NCBI GenBank assembly: GCA_016808115.1
Contig: JAEQBH010001147.1
Location: 124,001-188,000 of the forward strand
Direction of reading: 5' to 3'
DNA length: 64,000 bases
From: Tetrastigma voinierianum
Taxonomy: Eukaryota > Streptophyta > Magnoliopsida > Vitales > Vitaceae
Shown: in pieces, positions 20,558-31,482 of the stretch
Layout: every line of letters begins with the position of its first letter
How positions within the stretch are numbered: position 1 is the first letter of the stretch
Notes under the pieces: generated by a model
What the model was told of the DNA's origin: nothing
The model's database searches: none
The model's input: only the letters and a program-made list of their open reading frames with translations
Program-made: the position numbers and the translations under genes

Positions 20558-21720
20558 TCCAGAGCGCCCCAAGGTGAAGTGCTTGGTCTGATAAAACCCC
20601 TATCCAACAATTCTTGTAAATGGACTTTGAGTTCCTGCAACTCAGTAGGAACCATTCTATACGGAGTCATAGAAATCGGTGATATACCAGCGTACAACTC
20701 AATAGTGAAGTCTACATCCCTCTGCGAAGGTAATCTCGGTAGTTCCTCCAGAAAAATGTCCTCATATTCACAAATCGTCCGAGGTAGACCTAACTCCTAT
20801 CTCACCTCGTCCTCCAGGGTAAGGCTTGTTAGCCAACCCATTAACTGTCCATGCCATCTAGAGTCATACACGGCTTGGGGTAAGGCATCATGCTTATCCC
20901 CGTTAAACATAACACAAACATCATTCGGTGTACAGTAGTAACTCTCCTACATCCCTACGCTGTGGAGCTCGGTCGTCTAGGGCCCTACACAAAGGCGGTG
21001 GTCCCTGTGTCTCGAGACGGGGACATCAGTGGGGAATTCCCCAAGAATGGGGAGGCTACCTGGCCTGCTTCCGGCCCCAAGGGGATTATGGGGATGCGTA
21101 AGCGGACCGATCATCCCTTGGTTATCAAAAAAAAAAAATAAAAAATGACGACTTGATGTGCCGTCAACCAATCCATCCCAAGGATGTCATTAAACTCTGA
21201 CATGTCCATGATCCTAAGGTCCACAGTGAGTTGAATCCTTGAGATCTCTAACTCACAACCCCGACATATCTAATCAACGATCACCCTAGTTCCTAAGGGA
21301 GAACTCACACGCAGTGGCTCTTCCAAGGTTTCAACTCTAAGCCCAAATCTTTCACAGATGATGCAACAATAAAGGAATGAGATGCACCATAATCAAATAA
21401 TACTCTTGCCCATAAGAAAGAGAGTAGAAATCTACCCTGAATAATCGACTGATCTACAAGCCCAGTCTAAGGTGTGATGGCGTAGACACACCCCTAGGTC
21501 CTTGAAGTCCCTGCCTGTGAGGCTTGGCCTTGACCTCGACCCATGCCCTTGCCCATCTAGCCTGATCGTGAAGCCAGGGCCTGCGGCGCTCTGTGGACTG
21601 GCACGTCCCGGGGCCCATGGTGGGTAGGCAACAAATTGAGTCTCTGCACTGCTCCCCACGATTGGGACTAGGGTGTCCATAACTCTGGGACCCTTGCCTC
21701 TAAGGACAATCACGTTCATT
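20558..21720 (-). pseudogene. Z2 protease and RT entry
   Basis: Minus frames give a glycine-rich gag-end/protease lead (about 21600-21500), a protease segment (about 21420-21150, with a GTSHSF-like LFDYGASHSF site mutated at the DSG triad), and the RT entry ELQELKVHLQELLDRGFIRP ending in SPWGAL at 20565. Frameshifted throughout. The corresponding DNA in Z3 was used to place the blocks. Confidence 0.72.
20965..21146 (+). mobile_element. SINE-like retroposon (copy 1)
   Basis: About 180 bp, GC-richer than its host, ending GGACCGATCATCCCTTGGTTATC and then A-rich 21127-21146. It interrupts Z2 DNA that is continuous in Z3 (53220-53275). Length, poly(A) end and recurrence of the same 3' module at 3056-3130 fit a SINE. 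I do not see clean Pol III A and B boxes, so tRNA origin is unproven, and the left edge is approximate. Confidence 0.6.
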
Positions 21721-21929
21721 CTTTTCCTATTACCCCAAGGTTATGTTTTCTAACCCTAGTGTTCTTCTTTTTTTATATACACCCTACTACAGGGAATTCA
21801 CAACACATAGCACAATCATGTAGCATATTAGGGACACAAACATAAAATGTACAATGAATGCAATGGTTTAGACTCCATGCCCATCAATTCTGGTAATCGC
21901 GTGATACCTGAGTGTTTTCGATACCAAGC

Positions 21930-22062
21930 CGACACCCCCAAAATCCGGGATCCGTTGATCATCTGAGGTTTAGAAAATTTTCAAGTTTGCAACCTGTACT
22001 ATAGTTGTAATTTACCATTTTACACTTTTTCGGAAAAATTTAAAATTTGCCTGGGTCTTACA
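21930..22062 (-). repeat. Z2 5' LTR remnant
   Basis: Only 133 bp: GACACCCCCAAAATCCGGGA and GTTGATCATC from the inner end are fused to TGAGGTTTAGAAAATTTTCA and CTGGGTCTTACA from the outer end. Both termini are kept while about 1.5-2.5 kb of LTR middle is deleted. Confidence 0.75.
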
Positions 22063-22163
22063 AACTCTCTATGGGTTTGGATTTTGTTAGGGACACCCTC
22101 TTAAAAGGTGAATTTGATACAGAAGCGTCTTCTCAAGGTTCAGAGCAAGCAAAAGAGCTACGC
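22063..22163 (+). pseudogene. G1 integrase fragment, piece 1
   Basis: YGLDFVRDTLLKGEFDTEAS then SQGSEQAKELR, the segment just before the SYADKR motif in Tekay-type integrases. It ends in the 13 bp AAAAGAGCTACGC, which is duplicated by the LINE-B insertion. Confidence 0.7.
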
Positions 22164-22169
22164 AAATTG

Positions 22170-23300
22170 AGACAGGGGAGTTTGTGGTGTGCAAAGATCC
22201 CTTCGAATTGCTCCTGGAGTTGGCAGAAAATCCTTCAGACCCTTCATAAGACACAAGGTGTGTAACGGTGTTGGGACATTCTTATGGCATGATTTCTGGA
22301 ACCAGATTGGCCCCCTCCTACCTTGCTTTGGAGAACGGATTATCTATGATTCTGCTATTCATAGGAACGCCATGTAGTAGAGTAAGTTATTGCGGTGGTA
22401 GGTGGAACTGGCCTAGCTGCAAATTCAGTCAATCTTGGCTGCTATCAAGAATAGCCGTTGGGATTATCCTCTTAGATGAATCTGAGAGGATATTATTTGA
22501 CACTGCCCCTTCCGGGCATGCATCACGCGATGGAACCATTTAGACCAAGAAAGCAGTTGTAAATCGCACTATTCTAGCTTGGTTTCCCCAAGCTATAAGG
22601 AGACACGTTTTTATAGTTTGGTTGGTCATCCATGACAGATTGGATACCCAAGACAAACTTCTCAAATGGGGCCTTTTTTTTTTTTTTTTTTGGATAAGTA
22701 AGAATTTATTTCCAAAAGGGCAATGCCCCACAAACACATAATACAAGTAGCCTAGGCCACCACATAGAATGAACAAACGGACATCACCTCCCCTATAAAC
22801 ATAGGAGAAGGGGCATCAGCCCAATACAGAAATCACCAGATGCCAACAGGCAAACCAATCTAATAAACCAAGCCCACATCTCGGGCAGAGGATAGTCAAA
22901 CCAAACACCAGACCCCATATAGAGGCCAACAGATAAACCAACCAAATAAACATGCCCACACTCCGGATAGAGGGCCTTATCAACTCTATGTCCTGTGTAT
23001 TCTGCCGGGAAAACGTTGAAGATAGGAACCACTTGTTCTTCGATTGCCAATTCACCACTGGTATTTGGATGAGGATCTTAAGGTTGTGTGGAAAGTCTAG
23101 AATGTCGAGGAACTGGGCAAATGAATTCTTGTGGGTAATTGGAGCCAAGGGTAAATCTTTCATCTCTATTACTAAGAGAATTGCGTGGGGTTCTACTATA
23201 TATCACTTATGGAGACAACGCAACAGCAAAATCCATGAAAACATCTATTCTTCCGGAGAGGCTATTTTTCACCTCATATGTACGATGTCGATCAGAGTAT
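22170..23300 (+). pseudogene. LINE-B reverse transcriptase C-terminus with zf-RVT domain
   Basis: Starts with a GSLWCAKIPSNCSWSWQKIL-like segment (about 22179), then RWNWPSCKFSQ, a WFPQAIRRHVFIVWLVI block (about 22577-22635), LDTQDKLLKWG and, after LINE-C, LINSMSCVFCRENVEDRNHL, FFDCQFTTGIWMRILRLCGK and KRIAWGSTIYHLWRQRNSKI. The C-x2-C and following H/C residues of the zf-RVT motif are intact. Catalytic RT is absent. After 23300 the frame stays open to 23785 but enters the 3' UTR, so those residues are not meaningful. Confidence 0.88.
22676..22971 (-). mobile_element. LINE-C, short LINE 3' end inside LINE-B
   Basis: T18 at 22674-22691, then the LINE 3' end in reverse. It is inserted in the zf-RVT frame of LINE-B; excising it rejoins KWG with LINSMSCVFC. 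GGGCCTT at 22669-22675 and 22972-22978 is the target-site duplication. About 300 bp of 3' UTR only. In the right half, two similar segments (CCAACAGGCAAACCAATC at about 22839 and CCAACAGATAAACCAACC at about 22926) indicate an internal tandem duplication. Confidence 0.9.
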
Positions 23301-23850
23301 CGTGTTTGGTAGTAAGGTCGATGATAATCCCGCAATTAACTTGGTGCGAGATGGTCCTTCCCTATTTCTATCCTTGGCCTCAGGATCGACTCATGACTCA
23401 GACCAAATTTGGTTGGCGCTGGTTTTCCGACTCGAGGCCAGGTACATTGCTTCGTCAGTCCTGTGCTTCAGGTCCTATGTGGTTTGCTGTGGGCTGCTTG
23501 GTTCTGCTTGGCGGGGTCGTTTCTGGCTTGGGGCCCGCTATGGTTTCGGGGTCCCCACCTCCCGGCCGAGGAGTCAGTTGTTTTACTAGTGGCCTCGTGT
23601 GCCCTAGGCTTATGGTTTTATTCGTTGTTTTATTTGATGTAATGCTTTGTTCGGTCAGAGTTGAATTGTCTTCACATGCTTATTTTATCAGGTGGTTTTG
23701 TTTCGGGCTGTTACCCCTTTCCTATTTTTTTAGGGGAGGTACTGCCCATTTTTCGTTTTTTCTAATGGCCTTTGGCTTCTTGTAATGTTCTTGTTTGTTT
23801 GTTAGGCTTTGGCCTTTTGGAAATAAATTCTTACTTATCCAAAAAAAAAA

Positions 23851-24001
23851 AAAAGAGCTACGCTGACAAACGGTGGTGACCTCTAGAGTTTGAGGTGGGG
23901 GATTATATCTTCTTGAAAGTGATGTCTAATAGAGGAGTGGTCAAGTTCGGTAAGCGGGGAAAGCTATCGTCGAGGTATATTGGCCCCTTCGAGGTACTCG
24001 A
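23851..24001 (+). pseudogene. G1 integrase fragment, piece 2
   Basis: SYADKRWWPLEFEVGDYIFL, then KVMSNRGVVKFGKRGKLSSR and YIGPFEVLD, the GPF/Y module of Ty3/Gypsy integrase that leads into the chromodomain. It is open over its whole length and is cut by TGTAACACC of Y2 at 24002. Confidence 0.88.
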
Positions 24002-24393
24002 TGTAACACCCCGAAATATACCCTAGTAGTTTTCGGACTTGTATAGGGTATATTATAAGCTAAATGGAATTTTTCGGAAATAAAACGAGATACCTGGAAT
24101 TAATATTAGAGACAAGGGTAAAGTGGTCATTTACCACTTGAGGACATAAAAGGCATAAAACAATAAGGTTATATGCAATTATGGGAATTCGAGAAAGAGT
24201 GGTGGGCTAAATTAGAATATGGCATAACTGGATGGTAAAAAGAGAAGAACCTAAGGACCTAAATGCAAAAATGAAAACTTAAAACCAAAAATGGGTTTTT
24301 ATTTTACTTGGCCAAACATGGCCTTAAGGGGGAATCAAAATATCTCATATTTTGGGGTCTCCAAAGAGAGAAAAACCATAGAGAGAGAAGGGA

Positions 24394-25315
24394 TGATGCA
24401 GGAGCTTCTATAAACACACCAAACATTAGAAATTCAGCCCTAATTATTGAAGAATTGGATTGGGGAGGTCAAGACGCATTAAATACATGTGAAAACTCCT
24501 TTTTTGGACCTCATTTGGGCCTGGAAGGCAAAAAACGTGACGACTGACAAACCTCAGATGTGGAGTCGCCATATTGATTTAGAAAGATTTATGAGATTTG
24601 CTCCAAGATTTTGTTTTATCCCTTTAGGAAGATTTGCTTTATTTAGCTTCCAGAAAGTTTACTTTATTTATTTTAGAAAGTTTGCTTTTAAGAATTGCTT
24701 TTATGTAATTTAGAAAGTTCTTTCCTAGTTAAAGTAGAAGTCGCTTTATTTGATTTAGAAAGTATGGGACTATATATACCCCCTATAATGTAGTCTTTTT
24801 GACAAATCGCCTGCTTAATAATATTTTAGATTTCTTTTAAGAGTTCTCTTTTCTCTATCTCGTGATTCCTCGGGGACGAGTTCACAGGGTTTCATACCTG
24901 TGTGGATTCTTGGTGGCGAAAGGCCTTTGTCCTACTTATCAACTCCGTCCATAGCTGATTGTGGCGCCTTCACTTCATCATCTATCTTGTGTGTGGATTG
25001 CTTTTACTAAACCCGTAGCATCCACTCTTGTGCAAATCCCCTACTTTCCATCACCATCTCATCTTTTCTTAAACTTTCCATAACCAAATTGTCCTCAACC
25101 CAAAACTTTCCAAATCTTGTTCCATCACTAAAACCTTCCTAAATACCTTTTTTTCCCCCTTATATACCATAAATTCAATCTTTCTTAACTTATAAAATCT
25201 GCCCAAAATCTTCGTCCATAACCTATTTTGGCCTAATAGAAAACTACTCCCAAACCCATATTTTGACACTTTACCTAAACTTCTCGGGATCTATCCATCA
25301 CAGATCCTCAACTGC
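24394..25315 (+). repeat. X4, solo X-type LTR inside Y2
   Basis: Starts TGATGCAGGAGCTTCTATAA at 24394 and runs through GTATGGGACTATATATACCC (TATA box near 24771) to CATCACAGATCCTCAACTGCA. The left end is exact; the right end is worn, so the target duplication (AGGGA on the left) is not confirmed. The interior is absent. Confidence 0.8.
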
Positions 25316-26569
25316 ACTGGCTGAGAAGAGGAGAAGAAGAAGAAGAAGAAGAGGAAGAGAAGCCAAGCAAAAAGGTATGGATTTCTATAATTTTTGGAAT
25401 GGATTTTACATGGAAAGCAAGGATCTTATGGTTTTGTATGGAATTCTAGGGAATTTTATGAGTTCCAAACCTAGGGTTTAGCTAGGACTCATCCTAACTC
25501 TAGGTTTGAAATGAAATTGAGTTGAAAAACTCTAGCTTGGTTAATATATAGTTACTGTGATCTCCTTGAAAGGGATTCATATGAAATTAATTGTAAAGTA
25601 ATGAGGTTATTAGAACAACCATAACTAATCTTGTGCTTGGTTTGTGGATGGTTGCTATGACCTATATTAGAGTATTTTTGTATATCTCTAAAGATTTTTG
25701 AGGAACGATATAATGAAAGATGAAGAGTAAAATTGAGATTATAAGACATCTGGGAGTGGTTTTGAAGTGTGTAATGATTATTGAGTTAGTTTTGGCTGGA
25801 AAATATAAAAAGGGAAGAAAAACACACATTCTGGGCAATTTCGAGGGGCGGTACCGGTACTCCAACAGAAACAGACCTATCGATTGCTCTATTTTGACCA
25901 GTGTTCGTATTTTGGCCATAACTTACTCATTTCTTATCCTATTTGAGTGATTCAATTTGCTGGTTAAAATAGGCTTCAAGGAGAAGCAAACATCCAGAAA
26001 TAGGCACCTTCAAATTCTGATCCTATGTGGCCCAAAAATTCACTCAAAGTAGGGCTATGTTCAAGCCAATTTCTGCTTCAGTTTTTGACCATAGAGTAGT
26101 CCCTAAGTTTAGGACATAACTTGAGTTCTGGTGCTCCGATTTGGGTGATTCTAGCGAGAGAACCCAAGGTACTTCAGCTGAAAAGGAGTACAAAGAACCA
26201 GTGCCAAACAGACAAGATAGTGGAAAATGAGTATTAGTTAAAACTCCGCCCTTAGTGTAATATCTAGAACGGATTCAGTTTGGCAAGGAAAGCATAACTT
26301 TAGTTGATTAATCCAATTAGAATGATTCCAATTTAAGTAAAATAGATTTATGGGAGGGACAAGAATACATGAATGAGGGGAACATATTAGGTATCACACC
26401 ATATATACGAAATGCCATATGTAATAGGCATGAAACACGAATATGTCATGAAACATTTAAAACTAAATGAAACATGAACATGAATAAGAAGGCAATATGT
26501 CACTTAATACATAATATGGCTAAGAATGCCCCTATTGAACTCATATAATTGTAAATTTCTAAGACCATG

Positions 26570-26900
26570 TTATTGAATGACACGCACATCTCCTCCGACC
26601 GTGTGCTTCGCACATTAGTACTTGCATTTTGGATTAGTGACGACATTCTCTTACCGTAGTTTCCTAAGACATTAGTACTTTGGTACCCTCTCCGATTAGT
26701 GCGACGACATTCCCAACCGTGCTTCGCACATTAGTACTTTGGTACTTTGATTACACGGCATCTCCTCCGGGACCGTGGCTCGCACATTAGTACTGGTACT
26801 GATTAGTGCGACACACTTCGAATCGTGCTCACACATTAGTACTTTGGTACTCTCGACAGGCTAATAACACTCTGCTAGTGCTTCTGCACTGCGAAGCACT
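26570..26900 (+). repeat. Degenerate tandem repeat in Y2
   Basis: About five units of 55-70 bp built on GATTAGTGCGACGACATTC and CGTGCTTCGCACATTAGTAC followed by TTTGGTACTC. Y1 has a shorter version at 14060-14200. The repeated TAGTACTTTGGTAC core contains GTAC palindromes. Confidence 0.75.
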
Positions 26901-27029
26901 AAGACCAAGATCAGATCAGACCTTCGGTACTTATTGTGTCAGGTCCTACCATTCAGATACTGGTTTTGGCAATCTAACGCTTATATGATAAGACTCAATA
27001 AATAAGAGTAAAGAAATGAATATGGTAAA

Positions 27030-28000
27030 GATCTGAATGTACCTACGTACCTCCTGTTATGTAGTACCTACGGGTACTTTTGTACAAGTAAAATGTTCTG
27101 TAGTACTTACGGGTAATTTCCATATCCAAAATAGCAGAATAAGCTCCTGTGAATAGCTAAAGTATGATTTGTAATACAAGTATAAGTTCCACTTATATAT
27201 AAGATCTTAAATATAAGAATAAGCTTTGTAACACAAGTATAAGTTCCGTAAGACAATTATAATTTCCGTAATACAGGTATAAGATCCGAAATACAAGAAT
27301 AAGCCTCAGAACACAAAGTGATAAAGATCCGCTGCAGACAAGTATGCTTTGTAATACAAGAATAAGACTTGAAACACAAGAATAAGTATAATTTATGTAG
27401 TATATGGGTACCTCCATATAAGCTCCGGATAAGGATAACTCAAGAGTACCTACTGCATCCCGCATGAGTATAAGTTAAGAGTACTCATGGGCACTTTTAA
27501 TTAAATATAAGTGTGATATAAGCACAAGTATGTGTCTTTAGACATTTGAATAAGTAGTACTTAAGAGTACTTCTCAGATAAGAACAAGTTCAAGAATACC
27601 AAAAGATATATGCCTATAATATCTCTATAGTACATACGGGTGCCTCCCAGGCTAGTGTAAACTCGTAGTATACATAAGCCCTATAGTATGTATGTCTTTG
27701 TAAGACTCTAAGGGTATCTCTATATAAGCATAAGTTCTCTCAGGAATTCCTACTAGAGATCTCGAGATAGATATACTGAGCATGTGGAGGGCACAAAATC
27801 AATTAAGTTCAAGTATATGTCCTGGATCCGAATAATTATAAGTCCGAGACGTGTATTAGTATAAGTCTATATATAACCTTAGGGGAGACCTCGAATAAGT
27901 AGATAATGCCTGATACAAGCATAGTATGTCCATTTTATCGAATAAGAATGTTCGCTATAAGTAAAAGATTCAAATAAGTATAAGTTTGTTAGGAAGTATA
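27030..28000 (+). repeat. Irregular AAGTATAAG array in Y2
   Basis: Roughly twenty dispersed copies of ACAAGTATAAGTTCCGTAA-like or AATAAGCTC-like units, intermixed with GTAGTACCTACGGGTAC. Y1 shows the same at 15370-15600. This explains the lack of ORFs here. Confidence 0.7.
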
Positions 28001-28537
28001 AGTTCAAGATCAGACACGAGACATCTTGGAAAAAGCATAGTTTCATATGATACTGTGTATGTAACGTGTTATATGAATTCATGAAGATTATGATATCTCG
28101 TTATCATATATAAGGTTATCAGGATTCCAAGAGATAAATGCATGTATCTCAGATAAGTTATAAGATAGTGCTTCCCACTAAGCTAAAGTTTAGTGACTGG
28201 GTTTTTAATCCATGGTGGTACAGAAGACATCTCGAAAACTTCCATACAACCGCCAAGACACTAGTAGGGGCTTAATACACAGATTCCGCGCCTCGATTTG
28301 TAAATGTAAAAGTATAATTTTGTATATGTATATGGGACTCAATATATGTGTATAGATTTTGTTGGACACCACTCAAAGGGTAGTCTTTGCATATGTAAAC
28401 ACTTTTGTTATTACAGAATGGTTTGGTACTCACAAAAAGTAATAGTTTCATGAAAAAAACAGAAGAGTCCCAAGAGGCCTCACGCCCAATCCTACTCAGA
28501 TCCGCCTATTCTGGCTCAGACTGGAATCGAGGTGACA

Positions 28538-28959
28538 CCTGAGACATGTGTATATTGCTACTGGGGCTGGCGTTACCGCCAAACCTATCAGGTGTTCATG
28601 CGGTATTCCATGTCTTTATGCTCCAGAAATACACTCCAAATCCGACTAATGTGGTGGATTGGGCCGAGCTTGTCATTGATGCGAATGGAACCTTAGAGGA
28701 GGGACCGATACGTATCATGGATAGTTGGGACCAAGTTTTGTGAGACAAGACCGTGAAGCTAGTAAAGGTATTGTATAAAGACCGAGGAGGAGGAGCAAAG
28801 ATGGGAATGAAGACACTACATGTACCAATTATCCTTTTTTATTTGAGGATGAAGGTATTTTTTTTGTTTTTTTTTTTGTTTTCTTTTTAGTCATTTGATA
28901 TTAAATGATTGCTGCATATGCATGTGATTGTATGTGAATTTCAAGGACGAAATTCTTTT
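28538..28959 (+). pseudogene. G1 integrase fragment, piece 3, chromodomain-region end
   Basis: ALPPNLSGVHAVFHVFMLQK, then YTPNPTNVVDWAELVIDANG and TLEEGPIRIMDSWDQVL (28546-28743), then, after a stop, KTVKLVKVLYKDRGGGAKMG. This is the C-terminal end of Tekay/Del-like polyproteins, thought to target integration to marked chromatin through a chromodomain. The 3' UTR follows, with T-rich runs at 28857-28885. Confidence 0.88.
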
Positions 28960-28971
28960 AAGGGGGAAGAA
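28960..28971 (+). other. G1 polypurine tract
   Basis: AAGGGGGAAGAA immediately before the TGTAAAACCC start of the 3' LTR, preceded by TCAAGGACGAAATTC, the usual end of Tekay/Del elements. It primes plus-strand DNA synthesis. Confidence 0.88.
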
Positions 28972-31475
28972 TGTAAAACCCGTGTAAATTTGATCTTTTT
29001 CCAAAAAAGAGCAAAACGATTAATTGACACTACGATACGAGTTGAAAATTTGAAATTTTCTAAATCTCAAATGACGAAATAGACTTCATCATTGGATTCA
29101 TCTCACAAAATCTAGTTACCCAAGAAAATTTTGTCGAATTCCGATATAGTTAGATTTTCACGTTTTTCAAGGTGATGGGTGTTCGGTAACCCCAAAAAAA
29201 CGAAATTTTTAAGAAAATTTTGAATGTTGGAAAAACATTTAAATAAAGTTCATATAAAATAATTTGAACTTAAACCGTAATGAAATTAATCAAGCTGCAG
29301 CAAAACGAACCCCGAACAATTAGTGGACACGTGGCGCGATGTGAGCCAAGTCTTTAAAATTATAAATAGGGTTAAAAATCGATGTTTGGCATAAAACACC
29401 TCTTATTTTTGCTGGCTTGAACGTTGGAGAGAAAGAGAGAAATCCAAGATTTCCTTCGGCGATTCTCAGAGTTTCGTCGATCAAAATCCATCAAACAAAG
29501 AATTAAAATTCATCTCCTCGATAAGGGCTACGCGTACATACCAAGAATGAGGAATTTCACCGAAGATCCAAATGAGGAGATTTGGGGAAATCAAAGGTTT
29601 TAGGCTTAGGAGGTGTTCTTGAGGCTTCCTAACATTTCTACTACGCTCCAAGAGGTAGGGTTATTCCTACTTTGGTTTTATTTCTACCTTTTGGGCTGAT
29701 TTAAGGGGTTGTATGTGGATGTTCTAGAGATTGTTTTAGAGTTGTTTAGGGGTTGATTAGGGACTGTTTTGGGACTGTTTTGTGGCCTATTTGTGGCCTG
29801 ATTTGGGACCGTTTATGGACTGTTTAGGGGGCTGTTTGTGGCCTGTTTTGTAGCTTGATTTGGGATTGTTTAAGGAGCTGTTTGTCGCCTATTTTATGGC
29901 TTGTTTTAGGAGCTGTTTTAGGGACTCTTTTGCGTTAAAATTGTGAACTGTTTTAGGGATTGTTTTAGGTTAAAGTTGTGGACTATTTTAGGTTAAACTT
30001 ATGGACTGTTCTAGGGACTGTTTTGGGTTGAAATTCTGGGTCAAGCAGCATGAGTTTTGGAGTTGTTTTATGGTTTGTTTCGGTGTCGTTATATGGCTTG
30101 TTTAGGGGCTATTATGTGGGTCAAGCTAGGAATATTATATGTTACATTTTGCTTTATGATTAAGGGTGTTATTGCTTTTGATTATGTAATGACATTCTTC
30201 ATTGTTGTTGTTAGATAAAATGTTGATATATGTGTATTAGTATATTGACGTTGAGATGAGTTTTTATTTGGAGATTATATGCATATGACATGATTGTCCA
30301 TGATACATGATGAAATGTGTGACTGAAGTTGTCCATGTGACATTCACTACATATGAGACATGACATTGACATGCAATGGTATATTAAATTGCATATGCAT
30401 GGGGACATCTCATTCCATGGGTGTAAGTGCATGGTTGAAATCAAACACCACATTCAGATTGATAAGGGTTCCTGGCATCATTGACCTGTTCACAGGAGTC
30501 GCACAAATGCATGACATGGAAAATTTTGCCTAAGTATAACAAGAAGGGCTAGACACTCCTTCGGGTGAGAAACCCGGTTACTAGTTTATACACTCCGACG
30601 GTGAAAGTCCAAAAAGTGTAGATAGGATTGCAGACCCGAAGATGCGATTCCAAAATCTGCTACCTATAAAGACACATGGCTTTGTATATGAAATGATCAT
30701 TCGAGGTGTAACATCCAACAAGTTTTGGTTTATAAACACATGAATTTTATTTCAAAGTGTTCATTGGATGTAATTCATCAATGACATAATTTATTACACT
30801 TTGGCATTGCATTGTGTGGTGGGAGTTGGTGAAGACACGAGGTATGATGCATGAGTGAGTTTCATCTCATTTCATAACATGGCATGTAGAATTCCAACCT
30901 AGAATTTGCATATTCTTACTTGGAATGTTGATGTGAATATGAATTCTCAAATGTGAACATTGCATGTGCACTTAGGTGGGGAGTCCTTTGTAGGAATTGC
31001 TCTACTGGGCTTGGCTCACCCTATACGGGAAAACATTTCAGGTGGGGATATACGCCGATGGACGGATCTCATTCGGAGCCGCAAGGGTGAAGAAAGCCGA
31101 CTTGTGGCCTTTATAACTCCTTTTGTAAAATTTTTGGAGCAAATTAGTTTTGACATGTACTTTTATGTAAGAGAGTTGTAATTGAACTCATATGGACTGT
31201 TTTTAAAATAGCCTTGCATGTTTTGTACGAATATGGATAAATGTACCCGGTGTGGTCATTGTGTTATATCATTCCTGATGTAATAAGTGTTATTGTATAT
31301 TATACGTGTTTATTTTAGGTAGAGCTCCTCGCATGTAGTGAGACTCTGTCTGATTTGTTAAATTATGTGAACCCGATAATGGGACACAACAGTGTGGTAT
31401 CGAGTTACACGATATCCACAGGCATTTCACGAGTTGATGGGTGATCAACGAATCCCCGAATTTTGGGGTGTCACA
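28972..31475 (+). repeat. G1 3' LTR
   Basis: 2.5 kb from TGTAAAACCCG at 28972 to GGGGTGTCACA at 31475. It includes a TATAAATAGGG promoter-like site at about 29362, a GAGAGAAAGAGAGAAATCC leader, and a long degenerate repeat (29690-30115). Its ends match the Z-type LTR termini (TGTAAAACCC...GTGTCACA), so G1 and Z are related. Eight bases further right a W LTR begins. Confidence 0.85.
29690..30115 (+). repeat. Degenerate tandem repeat in G1 LTR
   Basis: About 18-22 variants of a 20-25 bp unit such as TTTAGGGACTGTTTTGGG and TTTGTGGCCTG. Strongly G/T biased on this strand with almost no A/C-rich interruptions. No coding sense. Confidence 0.75.
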
Positions 31476-31482
31476 GGATCCG

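Larger units (their letters stand above)
20558..22062 (-). mobile_element. Z2, truncated Tekay/Del-like Gypsy remnant
   Basis: Minus-strand order from right: shortened LTR (21930-22062), PBS remnant at about 21914-21925 (plus TTCGATACCAAG), leader, then a jump into late gag/protease and the first part of RT, ending abruptly at 20558. It aligns block for block with Z3 at 52850-53400 and 55010-55300. Gag capsid and everything after the RT entry are missing. A SINE-like insertion sits inside. Confidence 0.8.
22164..23850 (+). mobile_element. LINE-B, 5'-truncated LINE containing LINE-C
   Basis: Flanked by an exact 13 bp duplication, AAAAGAGCTACGC at 22151-22163 and 23851-23863. The 3' end CTTACTTATCC plus poly(A) is at 23830-23854. 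The body is about 1.4 kb of LINE ORF2 end and 3' UTR, with a 0.3 kb reverse insertion (LINE-C). Removing LINE-B rejoins the G1 integrase frame (KELR-SYADKR). This is the cleanest LINE insertion in the window. Confidence 0.95.
24002..28537 (+). repeat. Y2, large LTR inserted in G1 integrase
   Basis: Starts TGTAACACCCCGAAATATAC and ends about GAGGTGACA, with flanks CTCGA (23997-24001) and CCTGA (28538-28542) as a possible decayed duplication. No gag or pol is inside, so it is probably a solo LTR of about 3.6 kb after removing X4. It contains a (GAA)n block (25328-25370), the GCACATTAGTACTTTGGTAC repeats and the AAGTATAAG array. The G1 reading frame resumes after it with LPPNLSGVHAVF. Confidence 0.7.
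22063..31475 (+). mobile_element. G1, Tekay/Del-like Gypsy 3' portion
   Basis: Plus-strand integrase tail in three pieces (22063-22163, 23851-24001, 28538-28860), followed by the polypurine tract and a complete 2.5 kb 3' LTR. Breaks are LINE-B (22164-23850) and Y2 (24002-28537). Everything upstream of the late integrase is missing at the Z2 border. The integrase end AVFHVFMLQKYTPNPTNVVD is the hallmark chromodomain-region end of Tekay/Del chromoviruses. Confidence 0.85.

Noticed and set aside
22674..22691. Poly(T) as Pol III or bacterial terminator
   Set aside because: It is the reverse of a LINE poly(A) tail, followed by the conserved LINE 3' end and flanked by a TSD. The same applies to 92-109, 32198-32210 and 57052-57066.
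22952..23785. 277-codon frame as a single protein
   Set aside because: It starts in antisense LINE-C sequence, passes through the LINE-B zf-RVT domain and ends in 3' UTR. Only 22979-23300 or so is real coding.
26570..26900. CRISPR-like array
   Set aside because: Degenerate direct units without unique spacers, no cas genes, and in plant LTR sequence.
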